64,000 bases of DNA, from NCBI GenBank assembly GCA_964035545.1, contig OZ037766.1:4813722-4877721 (forward strand), given 5' to 3'. The translations under genes were made by a program, and so were the position numbers. Shown piece after piece: positions 23,801 to 35,629 of the stretch (its first letter is position 1; the number at the start of each line of letters is the position of its first letter). The notes below the pieces were generated by a model. The model was not told the origin of the DNA. It saw nothing but the letters and a program-made list of their open reading frames with translations, and did no database searches. This DNA is from Bugula neritina. Taxonomy: Eukaryota; Bryozoa; Gymnolaemata; Cheilostomatida; Bugulidae.

Positions 23801-26653
23801 AGATTTTACTAAAATAACGCCCTCTGTTGTTGGTGAGAATTTATATTAACGAACAAGCTCTTAAATTTGTATGGCAATTTAGAAACTTTTCATTTTAACT
23901 TTGGAAATTTAGAAACGTATACTTGTTTATCACACATGACTGATGCCTTTGCATCATATAATAGCTGCATTACTATTGACTTCTTCTGCCAAAGGCCTGG
24001 TGTTTTACTTAGTTTTGGAAGCACCAAGTTTCTATGGATGGGATATTTTGATATAGAAGCTGTAGTAGGTGCAGTATGCAGACATCTCTTACATCCTGTC
24101 TAAACACAGCTCTCTCCAAAAGCTCTGCCCACTTATTACATAATACAGGATGTGAGCAGGGCAACTGCTATACTGCTATCTTGTAATATCTTATATAACT
24201 GGCTGCACCATTTCTTTAGCATTGTTGAGTTCCCTTGCCCGAGTGTTATATTCTTACAGGTTGGGGGATATTGCTGCTAGTGATCGGATTAATCTTTAGG
24301 TTGTTGGCGTCCTTCCTATCTGTATTTGGTGCTGGATTTACATTGAAAGAAAAGTTTTTCATTCCAATAGCCTGGCTTCCCAAAGCAACTGTTCAGGTAG
24401 TGGGCTACTTTATGTAATCCGTTGCATGATGTAGAATGTAGACTAAGTGTATGCAATGTTATTGTAACAAGTTATGTACATATTGTATTGTTTCATAAAC
24501 ACCCTACCAATATTTGTTTCAATTATAAATTCGTTATTGAAACACAGTTTTTATAAGTTATTGTTTCTTCAAATGATTTATTGATACCTTGCAGGCTCTG
24601 ATAGGTTCGCTGGCCCTTGATACCGCCATTAAAAACAATGCAAGCGCGGAGAAGGTTGAATGGGGTTTACAGATACTCACTATAGCTGTTCTGTGCATCT
24701 TACTGACTGCCCCCATCGGTGCTGCTGCAATAAGCCTATCAGGTCCCAGATTGCTTCAAAAGTCAGCAGCTTCAGCTAATGTAACAAGGTCAGCCTCACT
24801 TTGACTCATTCGCTTACTCACTCACTCACTGACTCACTCTTACTCACTCACTCCTACTCACTCACTCACTCACTCAGTCTTACTCACTCACTCACTCATT
24901 TTTACTCGCTCACTCACTCACTCACTCTCACTCACTCGTTCAGTCATTCACTCCTTCTGAATTACTTGCCCTGACTGGTTGAAGCAAGTTTCAAGCCAGT
25001 TGAAATTTATTTAAATGATTTTTATCTTTGCTTTACTTCAGTACAGTTCAGTGGTTAGTTACTGTTTGGTAAAATTAATGACACCATTATAGAAGTAAGC
25101 TGCTTAGTTTAATAAAAGGAAGTAAACTGAACTCTTCAGTAGTATTGTAAATGTCAAACATAATACATATTTTGGGGGTTTAGTAACACAGGTCCTCTAT
25201 CAAGTAGTTAAGTAGGTTTAACATTGCTTATGCACTGTTAGTTTTTCATTTTGACTCAAAGTATTTTGTTATTCAATAATTGGCATCAATTAATATTCAA
25301 GGTCACACATTATAAGAATGGTATAGCATATTCTATTTATTGACCGTGGTTAGCTTTTATAGAGCAAGCTTGAGTTTACATGTATTCTTTATACATGTGT
25401 GTTTTTTAATATGTGTATTTCTCATATTTGAAGATAAATTTTTAGCATAAATAATAAGTTAGTTGATTAAGAAATTATATAGATAAACATACCTGATATT
25501 CGTATTAGTGTATTTGTGAAATCATTGACTAATAAATTCACCTGCTTCATTACTTCATTAAATTAAATATTTTAAAGTTGTTTGTATAAATGCATAATTA
25601 TACCTCAACAATTTGCTAAAAGGATGATTTTACTAAGCTTTCTTGCATTTTAATGACAAACTCGTCAAAATTATTGTCTTGTGATCACTTTCTCAGGAGG
25701 GTTTCAGAATACAGTCAAAGGAATGGATAATAATTTAACTATCGGCATTGCTACTTTGTCTATTGAATGACTTACTTAAAGAGTGTCAAATAAGGCTTCA
25801 TCGAGTAAATCTGTGATACATAAACTTTTCAAAGGGCATCAAATAGCAAGTAATTGTATTATCATGTATAACTAATAGAAAGTTGTTTTCAGCATCTCAC
25901 ATGTTTCAGCCAGTTTAAGTCAAGCTATAAAGCAGTGCTTGCAGAGTTTAAAGTAGCTGAAGCTCTCTACAATTTTTTCAAAAAATAATATAAGCTCACC
26001 TTAGGAGTTAGTAAGAAGTGGTAATAAGGAAGCAATAATCATGTAGCTACAAACTCATTGGTTGAAGTTTGAAGCAGGAGAGCTGAAAAATGTAGATACA
26101 TATTTGTCTGCTAAACAAGGAATTTTACAATTGTCAAAGCATTAAGTCTCCAGTTTTGGTTATTAATAAAATGGTGTCATACTTGGTTGGCCAGAACTGC
26201 CTTAGCTGACGTCTAATTCCTGGTGAATACATGTGCTTGGTGTTAATTCGTGAGAGTTGACTTTAAATGGCCATTCTAATATAAAGTAATAATATAATGA
26301 TGATGCAATGAAATGGTGGCTAAAACTATTTTATTTTAGAGATGTAAAAATATAAATTTATACTATTATAAAATGTTGTATTCCCCTGCCATTCTGACTG
26401 CTATATTCATTTTTAATACAAAATAACGTAGAATAAATGGTATATATTCACTTATATTTTCTGGTAGTTTGTTATTATGATTCCAACCTTCAACAATTCT
26501 TTCTATTGGTTTGCCTGTTGAGAATTTAATGCACATTTGCCGAGTGTTTTATCTCAAAATTATCTGTTATGTAGAGAGTCAGTGAGTGATCAAGTTGATG
26601 CTGCAAGTGAGTTCGAAATGGAGATTATAGATGATAAACGAGAATCTGTTTGA
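11883..26653 (+). CDS. Sodium/proton antiporter, SLC9B (NHA) family
   Basis: This is a multi-membrane-span cation/proton antiporter of the CPA2 branch, like SLC9B1/SLC9B2. Coding exons: 11883-12084, 12387-about 12556, about 12914-13079, 18188-18322, 18810-18897, 20806-20988, 21232-21404, 21628-21743, 23300-23467, 23724-23832, 24260-24396, 24595-24788, 26575-26653. From the fourth exon on, all junctions agree in phase; the total is about 620-640 residues. Family landmarks run in order: LLCPPHGWLARIL, ILTRAGLGLDPKALK, AAVSPAVVVPS, the ion-binding pair SIDDVLAI, FGLIGA, FIPIAWLPKATVQA and a final LTAPIGAAA. Both aspartates of the DD motif are intact, so transport is expected to be electrogenic or Na+(Li+)/H+ exchange. 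The N-terminal 100 residues are polar and cytoplasmic. The start has an acceptor (TTTTAG) 11 bases upstream. The junction between exons 2 and 3 is uncertain. Confidence 0.9.
13996..15078 (+). repeat. Left terminal inverted repeat
   Basis: This is the reverse complement of 17093-18165 with scattered single-base differences. For example, the minus-strand 83-codon frame at 14273-14524 reappears on the plus strand at 17636-17887 with one residue changed. The innermost part is an inverted copy of the last 20 or so codons of the transposase. Confidence 0.9.
15079..17153 (+). pseudogene. DDE transposase, HTH + DDE_Tnp_4, two frameshifts
   Basis: An open linker-like region from about 15080 leads into GYQRTKAYNVRHTKNSG and a Ser/Thr/Lys-rich stretch. 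The frame then breaks in a T/A homopolymer near 15432-15445 and continues as DEQTKIYTGIPTRFLYF, a family-typical segment. A donor at 15512|GTGAAA joins in phase to an acceptor at 16361. The second exon encodes a helix-turn-helix (LLALMKLRQGLQFQILAGLF) and the catalytic core, with D in IIDCTEIF, D in VVMADRGF and E in IRIHVERAI all present. At about 17051 a second frameshift moves the family-typical tail (VLAPLLDKT, CCALCNLQPPLV) into another frame, ending at 17151-17153. No N-terminal THAP zinc finger is visible. The gene is probably inactive, though the catalytic triad is intact. Confidence 0.8.
17093..18165 (+). repeat. Right terminal inverted repeat
   Basis: This inverted partner of 13996-15078 begins inside the transposase reading frame, at the codons for MIVCCALC, and runs to CTATT at 18161-18165. 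This end is probably the original one, because it is continuous with the transposase gene. Confidence 0.9.
23050..23175. repeat. Tandem repeat, about 57-bp unit
   Basis: Two and a half copies of a unit containing ACTAGGTATCAGCCAGTGC followed by TATTAATATATCTATCTG lie in the SLC9B intron before the exon at 23300. The copies differ by a few bases. Confidence 0.7.
24800..24955. repeat. (CTCA)n microsatellite
   Basis: A long imperfect ACTC/CTCA tract with interspersed TTACTCACTC variants lies just after the donor at 24788 in the last SLC9B intron. It is simple-sequence DNA. Confidence 0.85.
24960..26573. other. Last SLC9B intron, no other feature
   Basis: About 1.6 kb of AT-rich intron follows the CTCA tract. 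It holds no open frame of note and no repeat that I can define. Confidence 0.4.
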
Positions 26654-27315
26654 CTCTGACTACTGTCGGTAGTTACATACATCTGCCACAGTTAGGGAGT
26701 TGTCTACTCAGCACTTCTGTATTTAGTAGTTTTCTAACAGTAGAGTAGGTGTCTCGTTTTGTGCCAAACAAACCAAAATATTTTGCATTATAATAATCGA
26801 AATATTAATATATATTAAAATACAGCTTATTATTTTTCAAGATATAAGATCTTATAATCTTTATTTTGATGGCTTTGAGAAAAAGATTATTGGTGAATGT
26901 TGGATTCATATTTTATATTCTAAATAGTACTTTATATTCTAGTTGTTATTTTTCAGGCTATAATTGTTTTAGACCAGTTGCAGGTTATTTACCTGAACAA
27001 CTATACGTATCATTTTAATTACCTTCACAGATCTATCCCTTTTATTTTTACTTCAACTTTTTTAAAAGTAGAAGCTCGAAGGCTTACAATTTCTCAGAGA
27101 AGTTTCAGCTGAGCAGCAGAATCTTTTACTTAGACGATGCAGTAATATAAGACTCTTCACTAGAGCCTGCCTATAAATTAGTATATTTTATTTTCTGTTA
27201 CTTATATTTGATGGTAAAGCTTATCATCCTTTTGTGTTTGCATGTACTGTTTTTTATAAAACAATGTTGCTGTTATTAAACATCCGTACTTTGGAAATTA
27301 TGTTGAGTACAGTAC

Positions 27316-27321
27316 AATAAA
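27316..27321 (+). terminator. Candidate poly(A) signal of the SLC9B gene
   Basis: AATAAA occurs about 660 bases after the SLC9B stop and is followed within 30 bases by a GT-rich stretch (TGTGTTTGTGG). The arrangement is typical of a cleavage site and lies before the next gene's first exon. Confidence 0.45.
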
Positions 27322-27740
27322 AACATCAACAACTTGCTGTGTTTGTGGTAACTTTCTCCTATTATTACCCCCAACTCAGCGCATGTAATAGTTGATATGA
27401 CACATCAGCTGAGCTTTTGTCATGGCTTATAGTCTGGGTTTATTTTTAAATAGCAGCAGCACGCAGTAACAAATCCATAGTCAAGCATCCAGGCAACCAA
27501 AGGTTAAGGTTTAGGTACAGCAGCTAATAACAAGTCTCTGATACTTGCTGATATGTGTTACCTAGTGAGATGGTATCTCTGTCTGATTATTCTATGATGA
27601 ATAATGGCACATTATTTCTCATGCTGCATATATCCTTGATATACATCTTTCAGACGTGCTATATAAGCTGCTGAGTTGAGCACATGTATTTATACAGACT
27701 TTAGGTATCTGTGATTCAACTTCTCAATCTCCAAGCTACC

Positions 27741-30202
27741 ATGCGTTGGTTTATTTTTCTTTCACTAGTTAGTTATACTCTGGCAGCTTCCCCTTCGCTC
27801 TACATACCGTCATGGGTAAGTATTCAGTTTATGCTTCATTTTTAGTTTTAATGAATAAAAATCTGAAGAATTTTAAATAGTCTTTTTAAAATAAAGAGTT
27901 ATAGAAAGCTATTGCCTATTGGCCTGGTTGTATTAACACATTTTCTGTATTGCTGCTCTATTTAAATAGTATCTTGTATATCCCTACGTAAAAAGAAAGT
28001 TATTACAAAGTTTATTTGTTGCTGATTTGAATCCTTGTTGGCAGCTATTGAAGGAACTGGTGCAACTGAAGTCTGAAGTACAGGCTAATATAAAAAGCAA
28101 CCAGAGGGTGCTGGATAGGATCAGTGAGTTATGACTATTTATCTGAGAGATTGCATTGTAGTTCTCCTCTCCTATAGAATTAAAGCTTGTTTATAGTCAC
28201 AACTCCTGCTAGAATCTTAATAATGGAAAATTTTAGATAGGCTGTATGCAAACTATGCTAGAAATTAGTAATTTCAAACTAAAACAGGAGTGGCTTAGAC
28301 CAATGAAATAAACTATAATGGAGTTATAATTCATTAATTTAGATCTCTGTCACATTACCTATGGCTGCAGTAAGGTTACTTCTACTGGCATAGCCACATG
28401 TGCATGCTAGGCGCTTCCACATAGAATCTCCCAGCTATAAGTTATAGTAGAATTCAATATAGTATTCTAGAATGCTTTAGAACCTAAGTTTTTTTTAAAT
28501 GACTGTTGAAATACCACCATATTCTTTCTAAACACGGCAAATCATGTATAATGTGAAACTCTGACAGACTATGTTAACTTAGTTTTGGTAATAAATACTG
28601 AAATGTAAATTTTTGTTGCTTGCATTCTCAACGTCTTAAAGAAAGCTGATGAGGCAACGATAATATGCCAGAACACTTGAACTCTGTAGATAATTACATC
28701 TTGCGAGTTCCCTATTACACACCTCAATTGGAAGCTAGACCACCTCAACCACCGCCATCTCCGTTTGGCACTCCCAGAACTTGCACTGATGTCCTCTTAC
28801 GAGACAGAAACCTGAATGCTATGTGGTACACAATCGATCCTGATGGCGCAAGTGGACCCATTAAGCCATTTAATGTCAAGTGCAAAAGAAACGGGAATTA
28901 CATTGAGACTGAGGTAACCTCATCTTTTGAAATTATAACAAAGCATATTTTTGGATGTATTTACAGATTGCTAATTTACAGGACACAGATTCAGCATATT
29001 GAACAGGGTTGAAACTTGCACCAGAAAAAATATTTTAGTTTGTTTCTATATGTGATTGTTTTCATAGCTTTTTAAATATATATTAATTTATTTTGCACAC
29101 ACACACGTACACACACTTACACATATACACTTATTATACACATGTACACACGTATACACACTTATACACATTTATATACATTTCTATATTTTTTAGTTTG
29201 GTTTCTCATATCCTGAGTGGATACAGAAGTTCTCCGGGCCCCAAAGCTGTTATAATCACGAAGCTTTTGGAGTGCCCGGGTCTGTAGATTACTGTGAGAA
29301 CACAAAGACACAACCACCATACGTGTTGACTAAGGCTCAGATGAAAGCAATTGTTGCCGTCTCTAAAAATTGCTCTCAAAAGTATGTATTGTAGAAACTT
29401 GTATTAAGTCGTGCTCAAATTTGCTGATGCGTTTAGATACAATATGTGTGATTTCAGTAGGCAATTTAGAAAAACATTTTTGCTTCGAAAACACATGTGC
29501 TCTTTGTAAAAGTTTTATCGCGCATCTTATTCTAAATTGTATAAGTAATAGATATATATTACCTATTTTCCTGACAGACCTGTATTTGCTCACTAAAGAA
29601 GGTTTTTTTTAACTAAGCCAATAACATGTTCACACCTTCTGGGAACATCCTGCTAGCCTGGTATTCAGTAAATTCCAAGACTTACTGCTCACTGCCAACA
29701 ACAACTGTTATGCAACAAATATCAATAGTTTTCAAGTGGAAATCTACAATTAATTGTTTGGTGGCTGCATTGTGTTCCAGGTGGTGACGTAATGTTTTAA
29801 TTAGTTACGTCTAGCTGCACCTACGTCATGGTCAAACTCTAAATGTTGCTTTTTCTGAAAACAAAAGAAATATGTTTGTCTAATAAAGCTATGCTCTTTC
29901 ACACATCATAATATAATCAAAGTACTCTATACATGTAACTTATGGAGTCATCCACTCTAAGAATGTGTAGCTCTTTTAGCACTTCATATATAAGAATATA
30001 TGTGCAATGGTACTTTAAGAATAAGATATACATAATGAAACAGTACCTTCTATAAATGATATTTAGGTTTGAATTGTTTGAATTTATGTATTCCCATTTA
30101 GACTGAAAATTTTCTGTATTGAGGTTTTTCCAAATAAATCATTACATAGCACATTATATTTTTCGCCAGTGTACCATTTAAATAAATGAGCCATGAAATT
30201 TA

Positions 30203-30300
<98 letters not shown>

Positions 30301-31268
30301 GCTGAGCTGCAATGTTATATAATTTTAATATATAGAGGGAGTTTGTGCTTCAAAAGTCATATTTCTTATGCCACATTAGCTGAAGTTATTTGAATTCTAT
30401 TGATTTTTAGGCATCCATAATTAATAGTGATGTGCTGTATAGAGCATAGACTATAGAGAAACAAAATGCAAAGTTGATTTCAAATAAAGTTGCAATAAAT
30501 GGTCTAGCAAAAGTGGTGCAAGCCTATCACCATTGTTCAAATTTCTGTGTTTTTGACTAGAACTAAACAATAAACTTTGACATAAATTTTGTCTAAACTA
30601 TCATGAAACCTGACTTTTTCTTAAATGATTCTCAACTCATTTGACTTCCTGTTGCAGCATTGAGTGGAATTGTCATTCCAACAGTCTCCTGTATTTGACA
30701 CCTCACAATGGGAAGACAATTTCTTATGGTAGACCACTGCACAGTTACGCTTACTTTTCACAAGGTAAACTCACAATTAGTCAGACACTCTTCAATTTCT
30801 TTGCTTTTCTACACTCTAAGTGCACACAGGTTTCCAAAATTTACCTTTTTGGGTGAGAAGTACAGTTTCAAATGGCTGAAGCATAAATTTTCTAAGTTGG
30901 TATAGACATCTAAATTATATTGAAAATCGTATTATAAACTGAACATTTCAGCTGCTATAATGCCAAATCTTCTAAACACACACACGCACGCCCGAGAGCG
31001 CGCTCTTTCTCTCTCTCCTCTGTAATAGCTTACAATTTTTTTCTTGTGCTTTCTTCCAGGAATATGTGAATGTGGAAGGAGTGGTAGATGTTTCCAAGCA
31101 GGTAATCTGTGTCATTGCGGATCTGATATTAATGAATCATGGAGTAGAGATAAAATAGTGATTACCGATAAGAATCAGTTGCCAATATCCACCATAGCCT
31201 TGGGTGACCTCTCTGGTACTAGAGATAAGGCCCAAGTACACGTGTCTTCTCTTCGCTGCTGGACCTAG
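27741..31268 (+). CDS. Secreted protein with a contactin-associated-protein-like module
   Basis: Six exons join in phase: 27741-27815, 28045-28123, 28654-28913, 29197-29381, 30658-30764, 31060-31268, giving 304 residues. The first exon is a signal peptide (MRWFIFLSLVSYTLAA). The second is a charged helical segment (LLKELVQLKSEVQANIK) that could oligomerise. A proline-rich stretch (RPPQPPPSPFG) leads into a cysteine-bearing module: CTDVLLRDRNLNAMWYTIDP, then PQSCYNHEAFG, NCSQNIEWNC, CECGRSGRC, CHCGS and a final SSLRC. The order IDPDG ... CSQ-I-(E/F)-x-C ... CxCG-x3-C ... CNCD-like ... LPVS/GD ... LRC matches the fibrinogen-like region of CNTNAP (Caspr) proteins. Here it stands alone, without laminin G, EGF or membrane domains. 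It is therefore an extracellular protein; the ligand is unknown. Other fibrinogen-related or collagen C-terminal-like proteins are alternatives. Confidence 0.75.
29097..29180. repeat. CA/TACACA-rich microsatellite
   Basis: Imperfect ACACAC and TATACACAC runs end about 15 bases before the acceptor of the exon at 29197. They are simple-sequence DNA. Confidence 0.7.
30205..30297. repeat. (TA)n microsatellite, about 46 units
   Basis: This is an uninterrupted TA dinucleotide run in the fourth intron of the secreted-protein gene. The apparent open frame across it (alternating Ile/Tyr) is an artefact of the repeat. Its length is probably polymorphic. Confidence 0.95.
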
Positions 31269-32175
31269 CTGCCGAGAATGCTGACTTTGACTTTATTCAA
31301 TAATTAGTAGGTTTATGTGGCTTGCTTGTAGAAATTTACTGTCTAGCAACATTTGTATTACATACAAGTATTTTTTTAGCTCTTTTATATATTTATATTT
31401 TGTGCCCATGATCTTTTGAGTATTTTGTTCTGAGCATGTTTTGAAATTATAGCGGAAGATGTAGCAGATAAAATAGATATAAGTAGATGTTGAATTTGAT
31501 GGACACACCAACTAAAATCAGAGACTATATATACTGCACCACTCTGTAGCAGAGGTATTATTACAGCTTTTACTAGAATTAGGCATTTGGCTGATGAATT
31601 AGTTATCATATTTCATTTCTTTTTAAGACTAGTTGACATCTACGCAGCAATAGTAATTATATTAGATAAAAAACTTGCAAATATAAGATATCTTAAAAAG
31701 AAATAATTATTGTTCATCTGTTTTATTAGGATTTTAACAAGAAGTTCCTTAACAACTCAAAACAAAACACTTATGAAAGATCAGTTATATGATTATAATT
31801 TTTGGTGATATTGTTGGGGTGGCTTTAAGCACATTTCCACGTGTTCGCCACAAGAATTAACCTAGCTGTCTTGTAAAGATCTGCAAGCAATTTGCAAAAC
31901 TACAGTCTTACAAATTGCCTAAAATGAGAATATTAACATATTTTATTCCCTTTGGTATTTTACTACAGAAATGAATAAAATTCTAATGACTGCTTTCATT
32001 ATAAGGTGTCATATCAAAATTAGACTTAGGCATGTAATGCCAAACAGCATGAGCCCTCCTGACAAGTTCAATGTCTGGCATTAATAAATATTTGCATATA
32101 TGTAAAATATAACCAACATAAAACAGTTTAGATTAATTAAAAAGCATGTGGCATAAAGCATTATTATATAAAATG
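31269..32175. other. Intergenic, nothing recognised
   Basis: This AT-rich interval runs from the stop of the secreted-protein gene to the SINE. It presumably includes that gene's 3' UTR. No open frame or repeat stands out. Confidence 0.4.
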
Positions 32176-32185
32176 TATAGTTTAT

Positions 32186-32399
32186 AGCAGCCGTGGTCTA
32201 GGGGTTAAAGCGTTTGCTTTGTGAACACGAAGTTGTGGGTTCGAACCCCGACAAAGGCCATTGGTGATGTTAGGAAGAGCATCCAGTCATAATTGCTCCT
32301 GTGCCTCATTTAAACAAGTCCTTAGCCTGTTTTAGCAAAAACCCTTACCATCAGGGGTTTCTCACAGGGATAGCGACTATAAACTTGCGTGAGTTTTTT
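32186..32399 (+). mobile_element. tRNA-derived SINE, full length
   Basis: The 214-bp body begins with a tRNA-like head: a pol III A box TGGTCTAGGGG (32194-32204) and a B box GGTTCGAACCC (32238-32248), 44 bases apart start to start. A body with AGGAAGAGCATCCAG follows, a motif shared by several tRNA-SINE families, and the element ends in a T run (GAGTTTTTTT). It is bounded by perfect 10-bp direct repeats TATAGTTTAT at 32176-32185 and 32400-32409, the signature of LINE-driven insertion. The acceptor-stem halves do not pair, so it is not a working tRNA gene. Confidence 0.88.
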
Positions 32400-32409
32400 T
32401 ATAGTTTAT

Positions 32410-35356
32410 TGGCTGGTTTTTTATTCATTCAGGTCCAACGGCTGGTAATAATATATTTTATTTGCACCAGTAAAATACCTGAATATACAGCAGTTTAGAT
32501 CACATTAAAAAGCTGCAACATAAAATATAATTATAATATACAAGATGAAAAGTTTATTTGTGATATGATAGGCTGCTACTATATGCAAATACACAGTGGC
32601 CTATTTTTGTTTTTAACTGATATAGTACCTACTTTATATTTTTAAACACATTTTGTATGCAGCGAGTGCTCTTTCATCTGATAGCTAGGATGATAGCCTG
32701 TGAGCATGTAATTCAGATGGTTTGTTTGCATGTTTTCTAGCTCTTACTACAGCAATAAGAACAATTAGAAGAAAAAACTAAATTTGAACGTTTTTCTACA
32801 TTGAAAGCTAAAATAAAAATACGTTTAGTTTTTATATGTACAACTTTTAAAAGCTCTGAAATCTAAATTAACAATTTGACTACGTAAAAAGAGCATTATA
32901 GGCTAAGTTAGAAGTTATAATCTTTGTATGGCGTGTAAAAAGAGGTAATAACTCTGTAATTAGTCGCACTAACCAAGACTCATAACTTTCACATTGTTGA
33001 AATCTTAGGCTACTAAAGACATCAGTTTGATGTAGAGAAACAAAAATTAGAAGTAAATGGAGAGGTCAAGGCTACTCATATTTCTAAATTCAGTAGCTGT
33101 GCTGCTCATATTGCTACAAGTTTTAAAAGCAACCTGTTGCATTAATCTGGGAGCCACAGGTGCATGGCTAAGTGTATTTAATAGTTGTTATAAACAACTC
33201 AGTAGTTTGTGGTTACATGCTCCTAAATGTTATTTTGATTTTATTAAAGCTGAAACTAAAAGTAAAAGACGAAGTTCAAACAGCTTGAGCTTGAGGCTCA
33301 GGCTGAGCTATTGCTAAAAGTAAAAGTAAAAGTAAAACTATAAGTATAACTATAAGTATAAGTATAACTAAAAGTACAACTAAAAACAAACTAATACTAA
33401 TAGTAAAAGTAGAAGTTTCACCTTGTCTTTAATTACTGCTGTTTTTAGTTTTTATTTAAATGTTAAATTGAAATTTATGTAAGTGCTATCAATGAGATTT
33501 TTATTATAATTGTTACTACTTGTTATAATAAAATAATATTACTATTAGTATTAGTATTACTATTAGTATTAGTATTACTATTACCAGTAGTAGTGCTAGT
33601 AGTAGTATTAGTAGTAGTAATGGTAATATTAATGATTGTATTTAAATTATAATATAAATATCTAGTGCTTTTGCTTAATTTGCTATTGCTATTGCTATTA
33701 GTATTAGTATATTGCTATAAGTATAAGATTAAGTATAAGTATATTGCTATTACTATTAGTATTAGTATTAGTATTACTATTATTTTAGTATTGCTATTAT
33801 CTTTAAGTTTAAGTATTGTTATAGAATAATAATTCGATAGCTTTAAATTATTAAAAATTACCATTTAAAGATATTCTAAATCAATGGAGCTAAAAGTTAT
33901 TACAAATAAAAATATGAGAAATTTATATTAATATTATTATAGAATAACATTAACAAATATAATCATTGTGTATATCATTATGATTATCAATATGAATAAT
34001 CTTCTTGTAGCTTTGCTCACAATAATATTAATAATTAAATTAAATATAATAAAGTAATAATAGGTGACTGTGTGGGTCAGCATGGGTCTGAGTGTGTTCA
34101 TCACTGCAATATTTTTGGACCAATGGGCCTTTGGAGTATTGACCCGTCCTCAAAGTAATCATACATTTGTGACAGTAGCACTATTAGTTTAACTGTGTAT
34201 TTACACTAATATCCCATCAACTTGGAGTGTAACGCTGATGTTAGAGTTGAAGATAATATTAATATAAGTGCAACCATTGCTAATGTTTTATGCTTTCTGT
34301 ATCACTATCTATATTGAGTATTAAAGTTAAGCTATTGCCCTTTGTTATATCAAATAATTAATAGCTTGGCTATGGTTATTTCAGGTAAATTAAAATTTTA
34401 TTACTTGTAGATAATGTTAGACTTGGTGTTACTTTTGACAAATATTTGTGACATTAACATAGACATGACATAACATAACATGACACGAAATAAATGGAAA
34501 AATAGAGAACTTTTGCTAAGCAAAAATTTACAACTTTATAAGTATATTTTATAGAAACATCATAATTCTTGTCAGCTACCTAAAGTTAAAAGTGTAATAA
34601 CATGATAATATAACTTGAGAATTTTGATTAAAAATTGAAATTGATATGTAAAGTTGAAAACGTGCTAAACTTTACTGTATTCAACATTTTAACAAAAATG
34701 CATAAGCATATATACTAGAAAAACAGCATAATAAAAGCAGGTGTCATCTTCTACTGAAGCAAACACCCTTTTCCATTGTTGCACAACTTTTTGTTTTATT
34801 AATATAATTTGTAAATCTAAATACTTCAACAGACACTGCACAACATTTCAGAGTGACACCTTTCTATGTCTACAATTTTTTTCAAATTAAACTCGGTATA
34901 TCATTGGCATTCCAAAAAATGTGGCTTTAATATTACTCAGAAAAAGTCCAATCTTACTAAATAGAAATTTACATTACATGAAATTTCAAGTTTTCTATAC
35001 TAGTATTTAGTTAGGGCTATAAGTTTATAAATACTCTAAGGTTTCTTATACAGTCTTTTAGTGTTTATTTTATCTGTTCTATTTTGTTTATAAAAGTTAA
35101 TTAGTTTTATCTGAAATCATTTAAACATCTATCACTGTTCACAACATGGTGTGTTGTCTGCACGACCAAGATGGTGGTGTGTTATCAGAGCATTGAGCTA
35201 TGTACTTGTCAGTACAGTCAAAATGCAGGCTGTTGTTTGCTTGAACAACTTATCTTATTTTTTGCTTAGCAGATTAAGATTACTGAGTGAAGTATGCTAA
35301 TTACCCATCTAGTCTGCTGATTATACTTTATGGTTATCTACAGAGGCTGCGCATTA
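32410..35356. other. Intergenic with simple-sequence patches
   Basis: This AT-rich spacer lies upstream of twisted gastrulation. Around 33305-33420 there are AGTAAA/AAGTATAACT runs, and around 33540-33795 (TATTAG)n and (TAGTAT)n runs. A short frame at 33057-33317 has no supporting splice sites. The promoter of the following gene is presumably here but cannot be pinpointed. Confidence 0.5.
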
Positions 35357-35580
35357 TCATATATTACACCTATTCTACATATATTATCATATATTATACA
35401 TATGCTCACATACATTATCATATATTATACATATAATATCATACACTACAATATTATACTTTATATAATCATATATTACACCTAGTCTACATATATTATA
35501 CATATGCTCTACATACATTATCATATATTATACATATAATATCATATGCTACAATATTATACTTTATATTATCATATTCT
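35357..35580. repeat. Tandem duplication, about 111-bp unit
   Basis: Two copies of an AT-rich unit lie side by side: ATCATATATTACACCTATTC at 35357 and its near-copy at about 35468, both continuing through CATATGCT and ATAATATCATA. The pair ends about 50 bases before the first coding exon of twisted gastrulation. Confidence 0.75.
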
Positions 35581-35629
35581 ATCTTAAAGTTATATATATT
35601 TTATCCTTTTATTGATATTCTTCCACAGG

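Noticed and set aside
24800-24955. Regular short repeats considered as a CRISPR-like array
   Set aside because: There are no unique spacers; it is a plain CTCA microsatellite in an animal intron.
30193-30393. 66-codon frame of alternating Ile/Tyr
   Set aside because: It is a translation of the (TA)n microsatellite.
32186-32262. Possible tRNA gene
   Set aside because: Pol III boxes are good, but the acceptor and anticodon stems do not pair, and the sequence continues into a SINE body with target duplications.
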